This document shows positions 1 to 11,221 of a stretch of 64,000 bases of DNA, piece after piece. Source of the stretch: Platanthera guangdongensis (taxonomy: Eukaryota > Streptophyta > Magnoliopsida > Asparagales > Orchidaceae); contig CM077163.1 of NCBI GenBank assembly GCA_039583875.1, positions 236,398,646-236,462,645 of the forward strand, read 5' to 3'. Made by a program: the position numbers and the translations under genes. The notes beneath the pieces are model-generated. The model was not told where the DNA came from. It was given only the letters and a program-made list of their open reading frames with translations, and did no database searches. How positions within the stretch are numbered: the first letter of the stretch is position 1; the number at the start of each line of letters is the position of its first letter.

Positions 1-918
1 TGCCATCAGATGAGGTTTCTGTGGTACCGCCATGTACCGACTCCCCCTGCCAACTGCATATGCAATATTCGGCCTAGTGATCGTCAGGTAGATCAAGATC
101 CCAACCTGAGCTCAGAACACTAAAGGATTAGAAAGAATTCTCCTTTCATCACGCCGAAGTTTCAGACCTGTTTTTAGAGGTGTAGAACTGCTTTTCCCTC
201 CTTCCATGCTAAATCGTTGTACGATCAGCTCTGTATAGCCAGTCTGGGACACAAGCATTCTGTTCTCCCGGTTCTGTACCTTAAGTCCAAGAAAATGGTG
301 AAGCTCACCCAAATCCTTCATCTCAAATCTGATAGCAAGCTCGGCACTCAGCCCTGCTGCCTCCTTCTTTGAATTTCCGGTGACAATCATGTCATACACA
401 TACAATAGTGCGATGACCTGAAGCTCACACCTCTTCTTGATGAACAAGCTAGAGTCTGAGTCTGAAGCAAGAAACCCGCAGAACAAGATATATTCCGCAA
501 TCTTCCTATACCATGCTCTTGGCGCTTGCTTCAGCCCGTAAAGGGTCTTCTTCATCTTGCATACATAGTCCAGATGCTCTACAAAAATAAACCCAGGAGG
601 CTGGATCATTCTTCACGTCGAGATGCCAAATCTCCCATCCACTTAACGCCGCTAAGGCAATAACCACCCGTACTGAAGTCATATTAGCAACTGGACTAAA
701 CGTCTCCTCATAATCTTCCCCATACTGTTGTGAAAATCCTCGAGCTACAAGGCGAGCCTTATACCGCTCGATACTACCATCTGCCTTATTCTTCAACTTG
801 TAGACCCACTTACAAGTCACTGGAGTAATGTCTTCAGGCTTAAGTACAAGAGACAATGTCTCATTCTGCTTGAGAACAGCCATCTCCTCCTCCATAGCAC
901 AGTCCCACTCCTTGACCC
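1..918 (-). pseudogene. Reverse transcriptase part of copia element O
   Basis: The sequence encodes a copia reverse transcriptase (RVT_2 family), which copies element RNA into DNA inside the virus-like particle. Recognisable in order on the minus strand are WVYKLKNKADGSIERYKARLVARGF, TFSPVA, WHLDVKN, YGLKQAPRAWY and LGLKV, followed by TRPNIAYAVGR near the window edge. The first string here is given only as a location cue, at about 740-820. The catalytic YVDD box reads YVYD: the first aspartate codon is a tyrosine codon at 394-396, which should abolish polymerase activity. A frameshift sits near 600-630, where the palm continues in another frame. The gene is cut at 918 by element A. Family assignment is firm and inactivity is nearly certain. 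Confidence 0.85.
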
Positions 919-2634
919 TGTTGAAAGTTGTGAAGTGGAAGTGGTTGATGGGCAGGCCGGGCGGCCTGAGCGGACAGAGTCCGCGGACTGGGCGGACTAG
1001 GCGGACTGGGCGGACAACTGCTGTTATGCGGCCTGGTGTTAGGCCTAGTTGGATCTGGTTATTCTTCTGAGCGGCCTGTGCGGACTAAGTCTGCGGCCTG
1101 GGCAGACTGTTGTCTGCAGATAGGGCGTTGGTTGTCTTGCTGGCTTAGCTGAGTAAGGAGCAGCCTGAGCGGATAAAGGTTCGCAGACTGTAGGCAGTAC
1201 TTTGCTCAGTGGCCGTGTTGCAAGCTAGTGTTACCCGGCGGATTGGGTCCTGTCCATGGGAGGCTTGCGGACTGTCGTGTCCGCAGTGTTCGCTGTTGCG
1301 GACTGGCCTTAGAGTTTGGCTGCGGCCTTGCCGAGCTCTGGTAGTACCGCAGTGTTGTTGTTGTGGCAGACTGGTGTGTGAGTCCGGCAGTTGGCCGTTT
1401 GGGCAGCCGTACGAGGATTACTTGCAGACTCTGCCTTAACTCTGGAGGAGTGTTGACGTTTTCACTTTGGGTGATTGGCGGACTGAGCCTTGTCTGCCAA
1501 GCTCGCGTTAGGCCCTTTTGTGTTTTACTGGACTTTGTCATATTCTGTGACAAGTCCAGTGTGTCCGCTGTATCCGCCAAGTCCGCTGTTGACCGGGCGG
1601 ACTATTGTTAACCCTGTCTTTGGTCGTGGACTTGTGGCGGATGGAGGCTTTGGTCTTGTACTATGCAGAAAACCTTTTTTAGTGTGCAGACTGTTGCTGA
1701 AAGGGTTGTAGCTGTCCATTTGGTGATGTTGTGGACTGTGCGGACTGTGCAGATTGTGCGGACTGTCCACATAGTGTGAGGCAAGTCCGCCTTGTTGTTA
1801 TCAGTGCCTTGCTCCTGGCGGCTTGTTCCTTGGAATCCGGCTAAGTCCTTGTGGACTCAACAGACGAGTGTTTTTTAGCGCGCGGGCTGGGGCGGTGTCT
1901 CTATCCACTAGGGCGGTGACCACACTCCTAACCTCGCCTATAAATAGGACCCCATGGCACGTCTACAGTAACTGAGTGAACAGTAAGTGGGGGCTCATCA
2001 AAGTGCTACGATCTCAGTTTTCTGTCCACGCGGATTGAATCAGAGTTAACTGTTTGCTGTGTGCAGGTCGCGCGACCAGCTTCAAGGAGCCAGGAGTTTG
2101 GCTTTGACTTCGATCAAGTACTTGGAAGTGTGCGGTCTCTGCGGTCTCAGCAGGTCGCTCTGCAGCTTGTCAGTTCTCTGCTTCAACTTTGCCAAGTTCC
2201 ATAACCTGTCCGCCAGTCTCAGGCGGGTAGGCGATCTGTTCATCAGTTCATCATCAGTACGCGAATAACGGAGTATCCGCGCGGCCTCACGGTCTCAGGA
2301 GGACTCCGTGGTCTATTCGGCGTGTAGCAGCTTGTGGTCGGGCGACTTCAGCGACTAGGCAGACTTGACGGTCTCGGCGGTCTGCAGTGCTGTTCGTTCG
2401 GCTTGTTGTTCTTTCCGTTTATAGCTGTTGTACTAGCGAAATCATGTCTCGCTACGTATACCTCGCCTTGTAACGAAGTGTAATGAATAAAAGATCTGCT
2501 TATGCTTCCATTGGTTGTTGGTGTTAAGTGTTGCTCCTTGAGATTTTCGCTAGATCAAAGTGTGAACTGGGTAGTGCCGAGAATATTAATTTGGCTTTGG
2601 GCTATCTTGCTGACCACTTTGAGAAATTTCAACA
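919..2634 (+). repeat. 5' LTR of copia element A
   Basis: A 1716-bp LTR with TG...CA ends. A TATA box (TATAAATA) is at 1939-1946, about 1 kb into the LTR, so U3 is long. The U3 is packed with degenerate short direct repeats built on GGCGGACT and TGCGGACTG (for example 960-1090 and 1730-1770), giving many open but meaningless frames. It aligns over its whole length to the copy at 4531-6234 with scattered substitutions, mostly transitions by eye. Confidence 0.93.
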
Positions 2635-2689
2635 TGGTAGTGCCGAGAATATTAAGCTGGATGCAAAGGCTCGGTTGAGCTAACCGGAA

Positions 2690-4536
2690 GCAAGGTTGAT
2701 GAAGAACCGATGGTGGCTGCTGAAGGCCTGGAAGAGGGGCTTGTTGTTTCACCAGCGGCTCCTGTTGCTTCAAACTCTGAGGCTGAGCCTTCTGGCTCAG
2801 GAAGCAGGGGGAGCACTGCTCAAAGCTTGCCCCAAGTAGGAGTTGAGCCTGAAGAAGCAACAGTGATAGTAAGCAAGGAGCAGACCCTTCGGAGATCGAA
2901 GAGGGTTATTAAGCCACCGGCTCGTTACTGTGATGGGAATGCATTGAACTTTGTCTCCTGCTTCTTTACAGGTCCTCTGGATGAGCGAGAGCCTGCAAAC
3001 TTCAATGAGGCTACTGGAGTCAAGGAGTGGGAAGATGCCATGAAGGAAAAGATTGCTGCTCTCAAGAAGAATTAAACCTGAGATCTTGTGCCCAAGGTTG
3101 ATGGTATTACTCCAGTGACTTGCAATTGGGTGTTTAAGTTGAAGAAGAAGGCTGATGGGAGCATTGATAGATACAAAGCTCGCCTGGTTGCTCGAGGATT
3201 CTCACAGCAGTATGGAGAAGACTATGAGGAGACTTTCAGTTCGGTTGCAAAGATGACTTTAGTTAGAGTGGTGATCGCCTTGACTGCTAGCAAGGGATGG
3301 AGGATGTGACAGCTTGATGTGAAGAATGCTTTTCTTTACGGAGAGATTGACAAGGACATCTTCATGGATCAGCCACTTGGTTTTGTCTCTGAAGTTCATC
3401 CAGACTATGTCTGCAAGCTCAGGAAGGCTCTCTATGGGTTGAAGTAAGCTCATAGAGCTTGGTATGAGAAGATAACAGAGTATTTGCAATTCTGCGGTTA
3501 TCTTGCTTCTAACTCAGATTCTAGCTTGTTCGTCAAGAAGAAGGGGGAGCTTCAAGTCTTGGTCCTGCTGTATGTGGATGATATAATCATCACAGGGAAT
3601 TCGGAGGAGGAAGTAGCAAGGCTCAGGGCTGAGCTTGCTATACGCTTCAAGATGAAAGACTTGTGAGAGCTTCATCACTTTTTCGGTCTTGAAGTGGAGA
3701 GGAAGAAGAGCGGTATACTCATTTGCCAAAGAGGATATGCAGATTGCATTGTGAAGCGGTTCAACATGGGCGAGGGAAAGAGTTGCTGTACTCCACGGGA
3801 ACTTGGGCTGAAGCTTCGACGAGATGAGGGAAGGATTCTTCCTGACCCCTTGGTGTTCAGAGCTCTTGTTGGAAGCTTGATCGACATGACGATTACAAGG
3901 CCAGACATTGCTTATGCTGTTGGCCGAGTAAGTCAGTTTATGGCTGAACCAAAGAAGTCTCATCTAGTGGCGGCAAAGAACATTCTGAAGTATGTCCAGA
4001 CAACTTCTGACATGAGACTTCTCTATAAAAGAGACTCGAACTTTGCCTTGCTTGGGTACACAGATGCTGACTATGGCGGTGATTTGGATGATCGAAGGTC
4101 AACTTCAGGTTATGTGTTCACTTGCGGATCAGCTAGCATCTCGTGGTGTAGCAAGAAGCAGGACTCGGTGTCCATCTCAACTACGGAGCCAGAGTATAAG
4201 GCTTCGGCCTTGACTGCTTGGGAAGCCATCTAGTTGAGGATGCTTATAGAGGATGTGCATGAAGAAGTATAAGGGCCAACTTTACTCCGGGGTGACAATG
4301 AGAGTGCTCTCAAGCTGGTAAACAATCCAGTGTGTCACGCTAGGACCAAGCATATTGAGATCGATCACCACTTCATAAAGGATAAGGTGTTGGAGGGAAC
4401 TCTTCTGGTCGGGCATGTTCGGAGTGAAGATAATCTTGCTGACATCTTCACGAAGCCACTGTCGAAGGGGCCTTTTGAGCGGTTGCGCAGCTTACTATGC
4501 TTGATCACCACTTCTCACTTCAAGGGGGAGTGTTGA
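2690..4536 (+). pseudogene. Reverse transcriptase-RNase H remnant of copia element A
   Basis: The remnant starts in the acidic spacer that precedes reverse transcriptase (KEQTLRRSKRVIKPPARY), then runs through the RT fingers and palm and the RNase H. The catalytic YVDDIIITGN box (about 3569-3598) is intact. RNase H is recognisable from TRPDIAYAVGR (about 3898) through DADYGGDLDDRRSTSGYV to the C-terminal KDKVLEGTLLVGHV and DIFTKPLSKGPFERL. The frame is broken by TAA at about 3073, TGA at 3307, TAA at 3446, TGA at 3664, TAG at about 4231 and others. Gag, protease and integrase are missing. The last residue codon and the stop (TGT TGA, 4531-4536) are supplied by the first six bases of the 3' LTR, as usual in compact copia elements. 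Confidence 0.9.
4521..4530 (+). promoter_or_regulatory. Polypurine tract of copia element A
   Basis: CAAGGGGGAG lies directly against the 3' LTR start (TGTTGAAAG). Position and purine content fit the primer for plus-strand DNA synthesis. The same tract with one change (CTCTCCCTTG on the plus strand) abuts the related LTR at 36144. Confidence 0.85.
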
Positions 4537-6234
4537 AAGTTGTAAAGTGGAAGTGGTTGATGGGCAGGCCGGGCGGCCTGAGCGGACAGAGTCCGCGGAC
4601 TGGGTGGACTGGGCGGACATGGCAGACAACTGCTGTTATGCGGCCTGGTGTTAGGCCTAGTTGGATCTGACTATTCTTCTGAGTGGCCTGTGCGGACTAA
4701 GTCCGCGGCCTGTGCGGCCTGTTGTCTGCGGATAGGGTGTTGGCTGTCTTGCTGGCTTGGCTGAATAAGGAGCGGCCTAAGCGAATAAAGGTTCGCGGAC
4801 TGTAGGCAGTACTTTGCTCAGTGGCCGTGTTGCAAGCTAGTGTTACCCGACAGATTGGGTCCTGTCCGCGGGAGGCTTGCGGACTGTCGTGTCTGCGGTG
4901 TTCGCTGTTGCGGACTGGCTTTAGAGTTTGGCTGCGGCCTTGCCGAGCTCTGGTAGTATAGCAGTGTTGTTGCTGTGGCGGACTGGTGTGTGAGTCCGGC
5001 AGTTGGCCGTTTGGGCAGCCGTGCGAGGATTGCTTGCGGACTCTACCTTAACTCTTGAGGAGTGTAGCATTTTTGCTTTGGGTGATTGACGGACTGAGCC
5101 TTGTCCGCCAAGCTCGCGTTAGGCCCTTTTGTGTTTTACTGGACTTGGTCACATTCTGTGACAAGTCCAGTGTGTCCGCTGTATCCGCCAAGTCCGCTGT
5201 TGACTGGGCGGACTGTTGTTAACCTTGCCTTTGGTCGTGGACTTGTGGCTGATGGAGGCTTTGGTCTTGTACTTTGCGGACTGCCTTTTTTAGTGCGCGG
5301 ACTGTTGCTGAAAGGGTTGTGGCTGTCAATTTGGTGATGTTGCGGACTGTGCGAACTGTGCGGACTGTCCGCATAGTGTGAGGCAAGTCCACCTTGTTGT
5401 GATCAGTGCCTTTCTCCTAGTGGTTTGTTCCTTGGAATCCGGCTAAGTCCTTGCGGACTCAGCGGATAGGTGTTGTTAGCGCGTGGGCTGGGGCGGTGTC
5501 TCTATCCACTAGGGCGGTGACCACACTCCTCACCTCGTCTATAAATAGGACCCCCGACACGTCTACAGTAACTGAGTGAACAGTAAGTGGGGGCTCGTCA
5601 AAGTGCTACGGTCTCAGTTTTCTGTCCGCGCGGATTGAATCAGAGTTAAATGTTTGCTGTGTGCAGGTCGCGCGGCTAGCTTCAAGGAGCCAGTAGTTTG
5701 GCTTTGACTTCGGTCAAGTACTTGGAAGTGTGCGGTCTCTGCGGTCTCAGCAGGTCGCTCTGCGGCTTGTCAGTTCTCTGCTTCAACTTTGCCAAGTTCC
5801 ATAACCTGTCCGCCAGTCTCAGGCGGGTAGGCGGTCTGTTCATCAGTTCATCAGCAGTACGCGAATAACGGAGTGTCCGCGCGGCCTCGCGGTCTCAGGT
5901 GGACTCTGTGATCTATTCGGCGTGTAGCAGCTTGTGGTCGGGCGGCTTCAGCGACTAGGCGTACTTGGCGGTCTCGGCGGTCTGCAGTGCTGTTCGCTCG
6001 GCTTGTTGTTATTTCTGTTTATAGCTGTTGTACTAGCAAAATCATGTCTCGCTACGTATACCTCGCCTTGTAAAGAAGTGTAATGAATAAAAGATCTGCT
6101 TGTGCTTCCATTGGTTGTTGGTGTTAAGTGTTGCTCCTTGAGATTTTCGCTAGATCAAAGTGTGAACTGGGTAGTGCCGAGAATATTAATTTGGATTTGG
6201 GCTATCTTGCTGACCACTTTGAGAAATTTCAACA
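4531..6234 (+). repeat. 3' LTR of copia element A
   Basis: A 1704-bp partner of the 5' LTR, ending in AACA at 6231-6234 and followed by GACCC. The TATA box (TATAAATA) is at 5540-5547. The same GCGGACT-rich U3 is present. The outward 3' end abuts the integrase part of element O. Confidence 0.93.
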
Positions 6235-7590
6235 GACCCCTGTGACCTTCTCGAAGCATGATGGCTCTCGCTCATCCAGAGAACCAACAAAGAAATATGA
6301 GATGGAACTCACCATGTTTCCTTCTGTGTAACGAGTTGGTGGTTTGATAGTCCTCTTTGATTTCTTCAAAGTTGGCTCTTGACTTACCACCTCCTCAGTT
6401 GCCTCTTCTTTACTAGCTTCACTTCCAGTCGCGCTTGGAGCATCGCTCTCCCTACTTTCAGAACCAGAAGTTTTCGCCTCTGAGCTAGACATGACTGGAT
6501 CTCCTGGTGAAACATGCAGCTCTACTTGAAGATTCACAACAACTTTTTCTTGCCCGTCAACCCTACTCTCAGGTAGTTCACTCCTGAACTCCCTTTGTAA
6601 GATGTCAGCTCATCAAACACCGCATCCTGAGAGACAACAAATCTTTGTGTCTCTGGATCCATGCACTTTCAACTCTTCTTCCTGTCATCATATCCCACGA
6701 AGAATAGCTTCCTTGCTTTCACAACTAACTTCGTCCGAAGAGTGCCAGGAACATGCACATAGCAGGTTGATCTAAATACCCGAAGGTGAGCAACACTTGG
6801 TTTCTCGTTGAACATCAGTTCATGAGGAGTCATCATAGTGATTGGACTTAGAGGCATTCAGTTAATAACATAGGCTGCACAAGATATTCCCTCCGCCCAG
6901 AAGAACCTTGAGATACTCTTGACATGAAGCTAACACTTGCAGGTCTCCGTAAGATGACAGATCTTTCTCTTTGCAACTCCGTTCAGCTGTGGGGTATGTG
7001 CATAAGTAAGCTCTCTCTAAATACCGCTCTTCTTGCAAAAATTAGAGAACTCGGCAGAGGTGAACTCCCCACCATTGTCAGTTCTCAACTTTTTAATCTG
7101 CAGGCCTAGTCGACCTTCCACGAGCTCCTTGAACTTCACAAACATCCCGAATGCTTCTGACTTTTTATTCAGAAAATACACCCAGACATATCTGGTGTAA
7201 TCATCAATTAACACCAACATATACTTGCTGCCTCCAAGGCTTGGGTTGATAGTTGGTACCATCAGATCCCCGTGAATGCTGTCCAACGGCTCTTTACTTC
7301 TGGTTTGCGATTTATCAAATGGAAGTCGATGAGACTTACCATACTGACATCCAGCGCAAACATGACCGTCTCCGTAGGAGGGCAAGCTAGGCAAGCCCTT
7401 GACCAGGCCCTTAACCGCCATAACCTTCAATTTGTCCATTCCTACATGTCTCAACCTCTCATGTCAAATGACTGCGCTATCATTCTTCCTCATCTTATCA
7501 ACATAAGAACTTGTAGATAAAACGTACAAGTCATTTGCTTTCCTCCCAATGTGAACAACATCAGCTTTAACAGTTGATACATTTCGAAGA
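6235..7590 (-). pseudogene. Integrase and linker part of copia element O
   Basis: Read on the minus strand from 7590 to 6235. A fragment of the GAG-pre-integrase domain comes first (HIGRKANDLYVLSTSSYVDKM, then RHVGMDKLKVM). Next is the zinc-binding end (CAGCQYGKSHRLPF) and the integrase core, with IHGDL (first catalytic Asp) and RTDNGGEF (second Asp) at about 7280 and 7060. The third acidic residue region follows in a broken frame. The C-terminal part shows MTPHELMFNEKPSVAHLRVF and VGYDDRKKS, then an acidic linker and KKSKRTIKPPTRY. Frames change near 7015, 6860 and 6665 and several stops are present. It would have joined element DNA to the host chromosome. It is now a pseudogene split from its RT by element A. 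Confidence 0.87.
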
Positions 7591-8272
7591 TTTCGTGCGA
7601 AGGATTCCATCCAAGTGGAGGATTCCACGAAACAGGAAAAACGCACCGTGCACGCGAAGATCTTAGCGAGAGTTTTCCGAATCTATGCTCCGTCAAAAAT
7701 TTTGTGCTCCGCATCTCCGATAAGCGGTGGCCGTAAGACTTCGCGAAAGCCGACTCGTCACTTTTTCTTCCGCTCTTCGAGCCGACGGTTTGGGAAGACG
7801 ATGAATATGGTTTCTTTTTAAACGTGTGTATATATATATATATATATATTATTATTATTATTATTATTAATCTAATTTCAAGAAAACTCAAACGATGCAG
7901 AATATTGAAACATCTCGGTTTTCGATGAAATTCACACCAAAACTAAATGACAGTGCTACGAATCCAACGACGAAGTCGAATTCAGAATCCAACCAACCAA
8001 ACTCGGGTTAAAATTTCCCGAAGTTAAAATAATAATAATCCTTGCAAAATTCATCGAGATTCCAATTTAGCCCGGATCGCCCCCACACTTCACGAACACG
8101 CTTAAAATTAACCACTTAAATTTTCCCAAGTCAAAAACTCTATTATCGATGGACAAAATTTAGCACTAACGAGGGCGCCCCGCTAACTACGCGTCAACAT
8201 AACGCCCTTAAGTCACTATTACACCACAAAAGGGATTAAAACAATTATCAAAAAAAATTCATGGGCGTTACA
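7591..8272 (-). repeat. Truncated Ty3/gypsy-type LTR (starts TGTAACGCCC on the minus strand)
   Basis: The right edge reads GGGCGTTACA on the plus strand, i.e. TGTAACGCCC when read as the LTR start, a common beginning of plant gypsy LTRs. Downstream on the minus strand comes AT-rich sequence, then a (TTA)n and (TA)n tract and a leader-like stretch up to about 7600, where copia element O begins. Only one end is defined and I found no partner LTR or duplication. It interrupts a hAT transposase tail that resumes at 8274. The superfamily call rests on the terminal motif only. Confidence 0.5.
7826..7871. repeat. (TA)n-(TTA)n microsatellite
   Basis: About twelve TA dinucleotides run directly into about seven ATT trinucleotides inside the truncated gypsy LTR. 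Confidence 0.95.
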
Positions 8273-8273
8273 A

Positions 8274-8369
8274 CTATCTTCATTGAAAGAGATGCATTAT
8301 TGAAAGTTTCTGATGATGATGTGGTTGTTCGTTTTCAAAAAATGAATACTCGTCGTGAACAATTGTAAT
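8274..8369 (+). pseudogene. hAT transposase C-terminal tail
   Basis: A short open stretch encodes TIFIERDALLKVSDDDVVVRF, then QKMNTRREQL and TAA. It aligns residue by residue with the end of the hAT transposase at 44.8-44.9 kb (IEKEVVDTITTETIISRFQ), which follows the hAT dimerisation helix. Everything upstream was removed by the gypsy LTR ending at 8272, so only about 31 codons survive. The assignment depends on that internal comparison and on my recollection of ZMYM1/TTF-type plant hAT C-termini. Confidence 0.5.
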
Positions 8370-8521
8370 TTCTTTTGGTATTTGGTAATTTTCAATTAAG
8401 TCATTTATATGTAATTGTAAATAGCTTTATAATGTCAAGCATTTTTTATATTTTTTATATTATGTTATTTATTTATTTTTTGTATCCTCATTTTTAAATT
8501 CCTGAAACTGCCACTAATTAC

Positions 8522-8645
8522 GAACCTTCTTATGAATGTCCTCCACAAACCTACGCAAACCAAATGCATTCCTGAGCCATTAAGAACGACATATTGTACT
8601 CTGCCTCATTGGTGGAGATGAGAAAAGTCTTGGTTATGTTGTAGT
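8522..8645 (-). pseudogene. Copia RNase H fragment
   Basis: On the minus strand a stretch reads LISTNEAEYNMSFLMAQECIW, then after a one-base slip LRRFVEDIHKKVRN. This matches the STEAEY...AxxECxWL region of copia RNase H. No catalytic core is left, and flanking sequence on both sides is AT-rich and unassigned. It is a scrap of a separate, older copia insertion. Confidence 0.55.
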
Positions 8646-9342
8646 TATTAAGCCCTCCGATAAGGTTGTTGGCATGTCCAAATTAACCTTGCGTGTCATT
8701 AGGTTGTGAAAGAAGTTGTTACTATTGAGACAATCAGAACAAAAAAATGGTGGGTTAAGAAATGACTTCATAGATCGACATCCAAATGTTGTGGTTATTT
8801 TTTTGCTCTGAATGGACAGAAGGTAGCAAATTTTAGATTAATGGAGATCTAGTTGATGTGCTTTGTGGAGTGCACAATTATGAAAAAAATACATTTATAA
8901 GCATTAAAATGTATAGAAATCCTGCCTCTGTTAGTTAAATGGATGACATTATCAGATATGAGACTTGTCATATCTCTTTGTGCTACAACTTAGCTTTGGT
9001 CCAATTGTCTAACGTACAAAGATTGACAATCCTTCCACTACATTCGTACATTCTGGATGTACCGACACTTATTAATTTGCATCAAATTTCTAAATGATAA
9101 TCACTTTATTGAGTTGCATTTGTACTCTTGATCTTCTATTCTGAATATTATTCCAACTTGAGGGAGATGTCATCAGCATTCAACGAAAGGTTGGGGAAGA
9201 CACTACAATCAGCGCTTACGAGAAACACAACCGATTAGAGAATTATTGTTTTTGGTAGACTTGAATGATCTAAAATGAATAGAGGTCTACAATTATTTAA
9301 TTTAAAAAAACACAAACTCCAACATTTTAAAAACAAAAATAT
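8646..9342. other. AT-rich spacer, nothing recognised
   Basis: No open frame of interest, no clear terminal repeats. A purine-rich ACTTGAGGGAGATG near 9159 resembles a copia polypurine tract, but no LTR start follows it. Confidence 0.4.
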
Positions 9343-10320
9343 TGTTGCGGTCTAACTCGGCAACCGGTCTAAATTCGGTCGTCTTAACCCGAGAGCGGTC
9401 GAGCATGTTGAAACCAAAAGCTCGGTTTCTTGTGTAGTTCACCCTTGGGTAAGGGGTGATCGCACACCTACTTCTCTCCTGCAAGTCGAACGAAAAAAAG
9501 AAATGGAAACTGACCCAAGGGTTCGGCGTGGAGGTCCCACCACACACCAGGAAGATCTTATAGCGCTTCCCCTCCTTGACTAAAGGCCGAACTAAGGCTA
9601 CCTTAGAAAGCGTAAGAAGATATGAATACCGGTAAGCATGCCTTCTGAGGTGTCCCTTGAGTCCTATTTATAGATTTCCGAAAACGGTCTGCACATAGCC
9701 AACCTCTGCTGTTTGAACAGCTATACACAACATAGCTTGGTCTGCCAACATCGTAACTCCGCTGTTCTATCAAGCTATGGGCACCCGAGTAATTTTGCAC
9801 TTCTGGGCCCCACTGGGCGGGTCCCAATAAACTAGAGGTTAGCTCGTCACTACTCTCCACCTCGCTGGGGCGGACTCGACCTAGCTCTCGCAGCTCGCCT
9901 TCCCCCCCTTGGGCGAGCGCGAGCCAGGCCGCCGCAGCCCGCCGACCCTCGCTCTGAGGAGGGTTGGCGGCCAGGTCGCGTACAGGAGAGCGGGCTGGCC
10001 GGTCCAAGATTATCGCTACAGAAGCTCCAGAGGAACTCGCCGATCTTCGACTCCTGAGGTTAGCTCGAAGAACACCGAGCTCCGTTCGGCGAACGCCGAG
10101 CTCCGTTCGACGAATGCCGAGCTCAATTTGACGAAAGCTAGGCCCAGTTCGACGAACTCCAGGCGGGCGCGGGATGGGTCTGCCAGATCGTGCAGCTCGC
10201 GCGCCTAGCTTTGGCGGGAGCGGGCTAACCGTTCTGAGTTCGCCGGTATGATGCTCTGGCGCGGGCAGGTCGCCTTGGTCCACTCACCTTGCCCGGTGGA
10301 CCCACCCGGCGAACACGGGG
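9343..10320 (-). repeat. LTR-like segment with TGTTGCGG end (minus)
   Basis: The left edge TGTTGCGGTC matches the left edge of three other LTRs in this window (23402, 38510, 53048), i.e. the 3' end of a minus-strand LTR. A TATA-like TATTTATAG (minus orientation) lies near 9667. The right edge is inferred from the abrupt start of a second LTR at about 10322. Part of the interior (10070-10160) repeats GACGAACTCC/GCCGAGCTC-type units, giving long but unsupported open frames. No target duplication found. Confidence 0.5.
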
Positions 10321-10321
10321 T

Positions 10322-11221
10322 TGTACAACACAATCAGTCAAAAAGTCAGAGAGTAGGTACGCAAGTCAATTTTGACGTGGAAAAACCCCTTGTGCAGATC
10401 GAACTTCACTATCTGCGGGCTATTACAACTTTCAAGGAGAATCGAGAGCGACATGCCGCTTCTCGTTACACTTTGGGGTGAGAGAGAATTGCTGGCTCGT
10501 GATAGGCAACAGGCTGCTCCGCACGAGGCTTGTTTGCAGGTGGACGTGGACGGACAGAATGCTGGTTGTAGCGAAATGTTTGTTGTAGTGGGAAGACGAC
10601 TTATAGGTGACTTGAGCGCGACTTGATGATGACTTGATGTTGTCCTGGTTGCTACGGCTTGAAGATGGATTGGATGGCTCGAAGGTGGCTTAAAGATAGC
10701 TCGAAGATGGCTTGAAGGTGGCTAGAAAGTGGGTCAAAGATGGCTTCGTAGGAGGATTCCGGTAGAGCACTGGCCTGAGGAGGAAGAAAGCTACAGAGCC
10801 AAAAGGTGAGAAATAGGGAGGCATGCGGCTCCTTTTATAGCCTTCAGGGGTGGTTACGGTGGTTATGATGTTATCCGCACACCGTAAGGTCCGTAACCAC
10901 CCACAATCATTTTCTAATATAGTTAGGGGTGCGCATTTTGTCATTAAATCTGATATACGTATACCGAATATTCTAATTAAAATATTCCCCCACTAACCAT
11001 TACGCACGAAACGGGCTGCGACGATCACGCCGGAGAGATCGAACGGCGGGGAAGCATCGCCATGGGACGATGCCGGTTGCCGGCGCGTGCGCGTAGAGGG
11101 AACGTGCGCGACGATCGGGTGCACCGATCGCGTGCGCGACGGTAAAACCCATGATCTCCACTATTTTGTGAAGATCATGATTGAGTGGGCTATGTGCACA
11201 CCAACTTCTCCATCTTCATCA
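10322..11221 (-). repeat. Gypsy-type LTR of the ACGTGGA family (minus)
   Basis: It shares with the LTRs at 23.4, 38.5 and 53.0 kb the block TTTTGACGTGGAAAA (10369-10385) and the following GACATGCCGCTTCTCGTTAC motif. It also shares with the LTR at 55.0 kb the TATA-proximal GGCTCCTTTTATAG (minus) near 10827, the GTAACCACCC segment, and a hairpin-forming CATGATCTCC...GAAGATCATG pair at 11153-11180. The right end is placed at TTCATCA (11221) by comparison with TGATG starts of the other copies. About 75 bp of the usual left end are missing. The stretch 10650-10745 repeats a 14-bp GGCTTGAAGATGG-like unit. Confidence 0.6.

Larger units (their letters stand above)
919..6234 (+). mobile_element. Ty1/copia element A with two 1.7-kb LTRs and a gag-protease-integrase deletion
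   Basis: Two direct LTRs (919-2634 and 4531-6234) begin TGTTGAAAG and end TTTCAACA. They are flanked by a perfect 5-bp target-site duplication, GACCC at 914-918 and 6235-6239. The internal region is only 1.9 kb and carries just the end of the integrase-RT spacer, the reverse transcriptase and RNase H. Gag, protease and integrase are absent. Immediately after the 5' LTR the sequence reads TGGTAG, the first bases of a tRNA-Met-type primer site, and then jumps to a repeat of LTR sequence (AGTGCCGAGAATATTAA). This suggests the deletion arose between short repeats. The insertion is younger than element O. Confidence 0.95.
1..7590 (-). mobile_element. Ty1/copia element O, partial and decayed, host of a nested insertion
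   Basis: Copia-type coding sequence on the minus strand lies on both sides of element A. The integrase side (6235-7590) and the reverse-transcriptase side (1-918) join exactly at the 5-bp duplication GACCC flanking A: the right part ends in KVTGV and the left part resumes with KEWDCAMEEEMAVL, the usual spacer between integrase and reverse transcriptase. The 3' end (RNase H, 3' LTR) lies beyond the left edge. The 5' end (gag, protease, 5' LTR) is lost where a gypsy LTR begins near 7.59 kb. Stops and frameshifts interrupt it, so I treat it as dead. It belongs to the same group as elements A and E. Confidence 0.88.
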
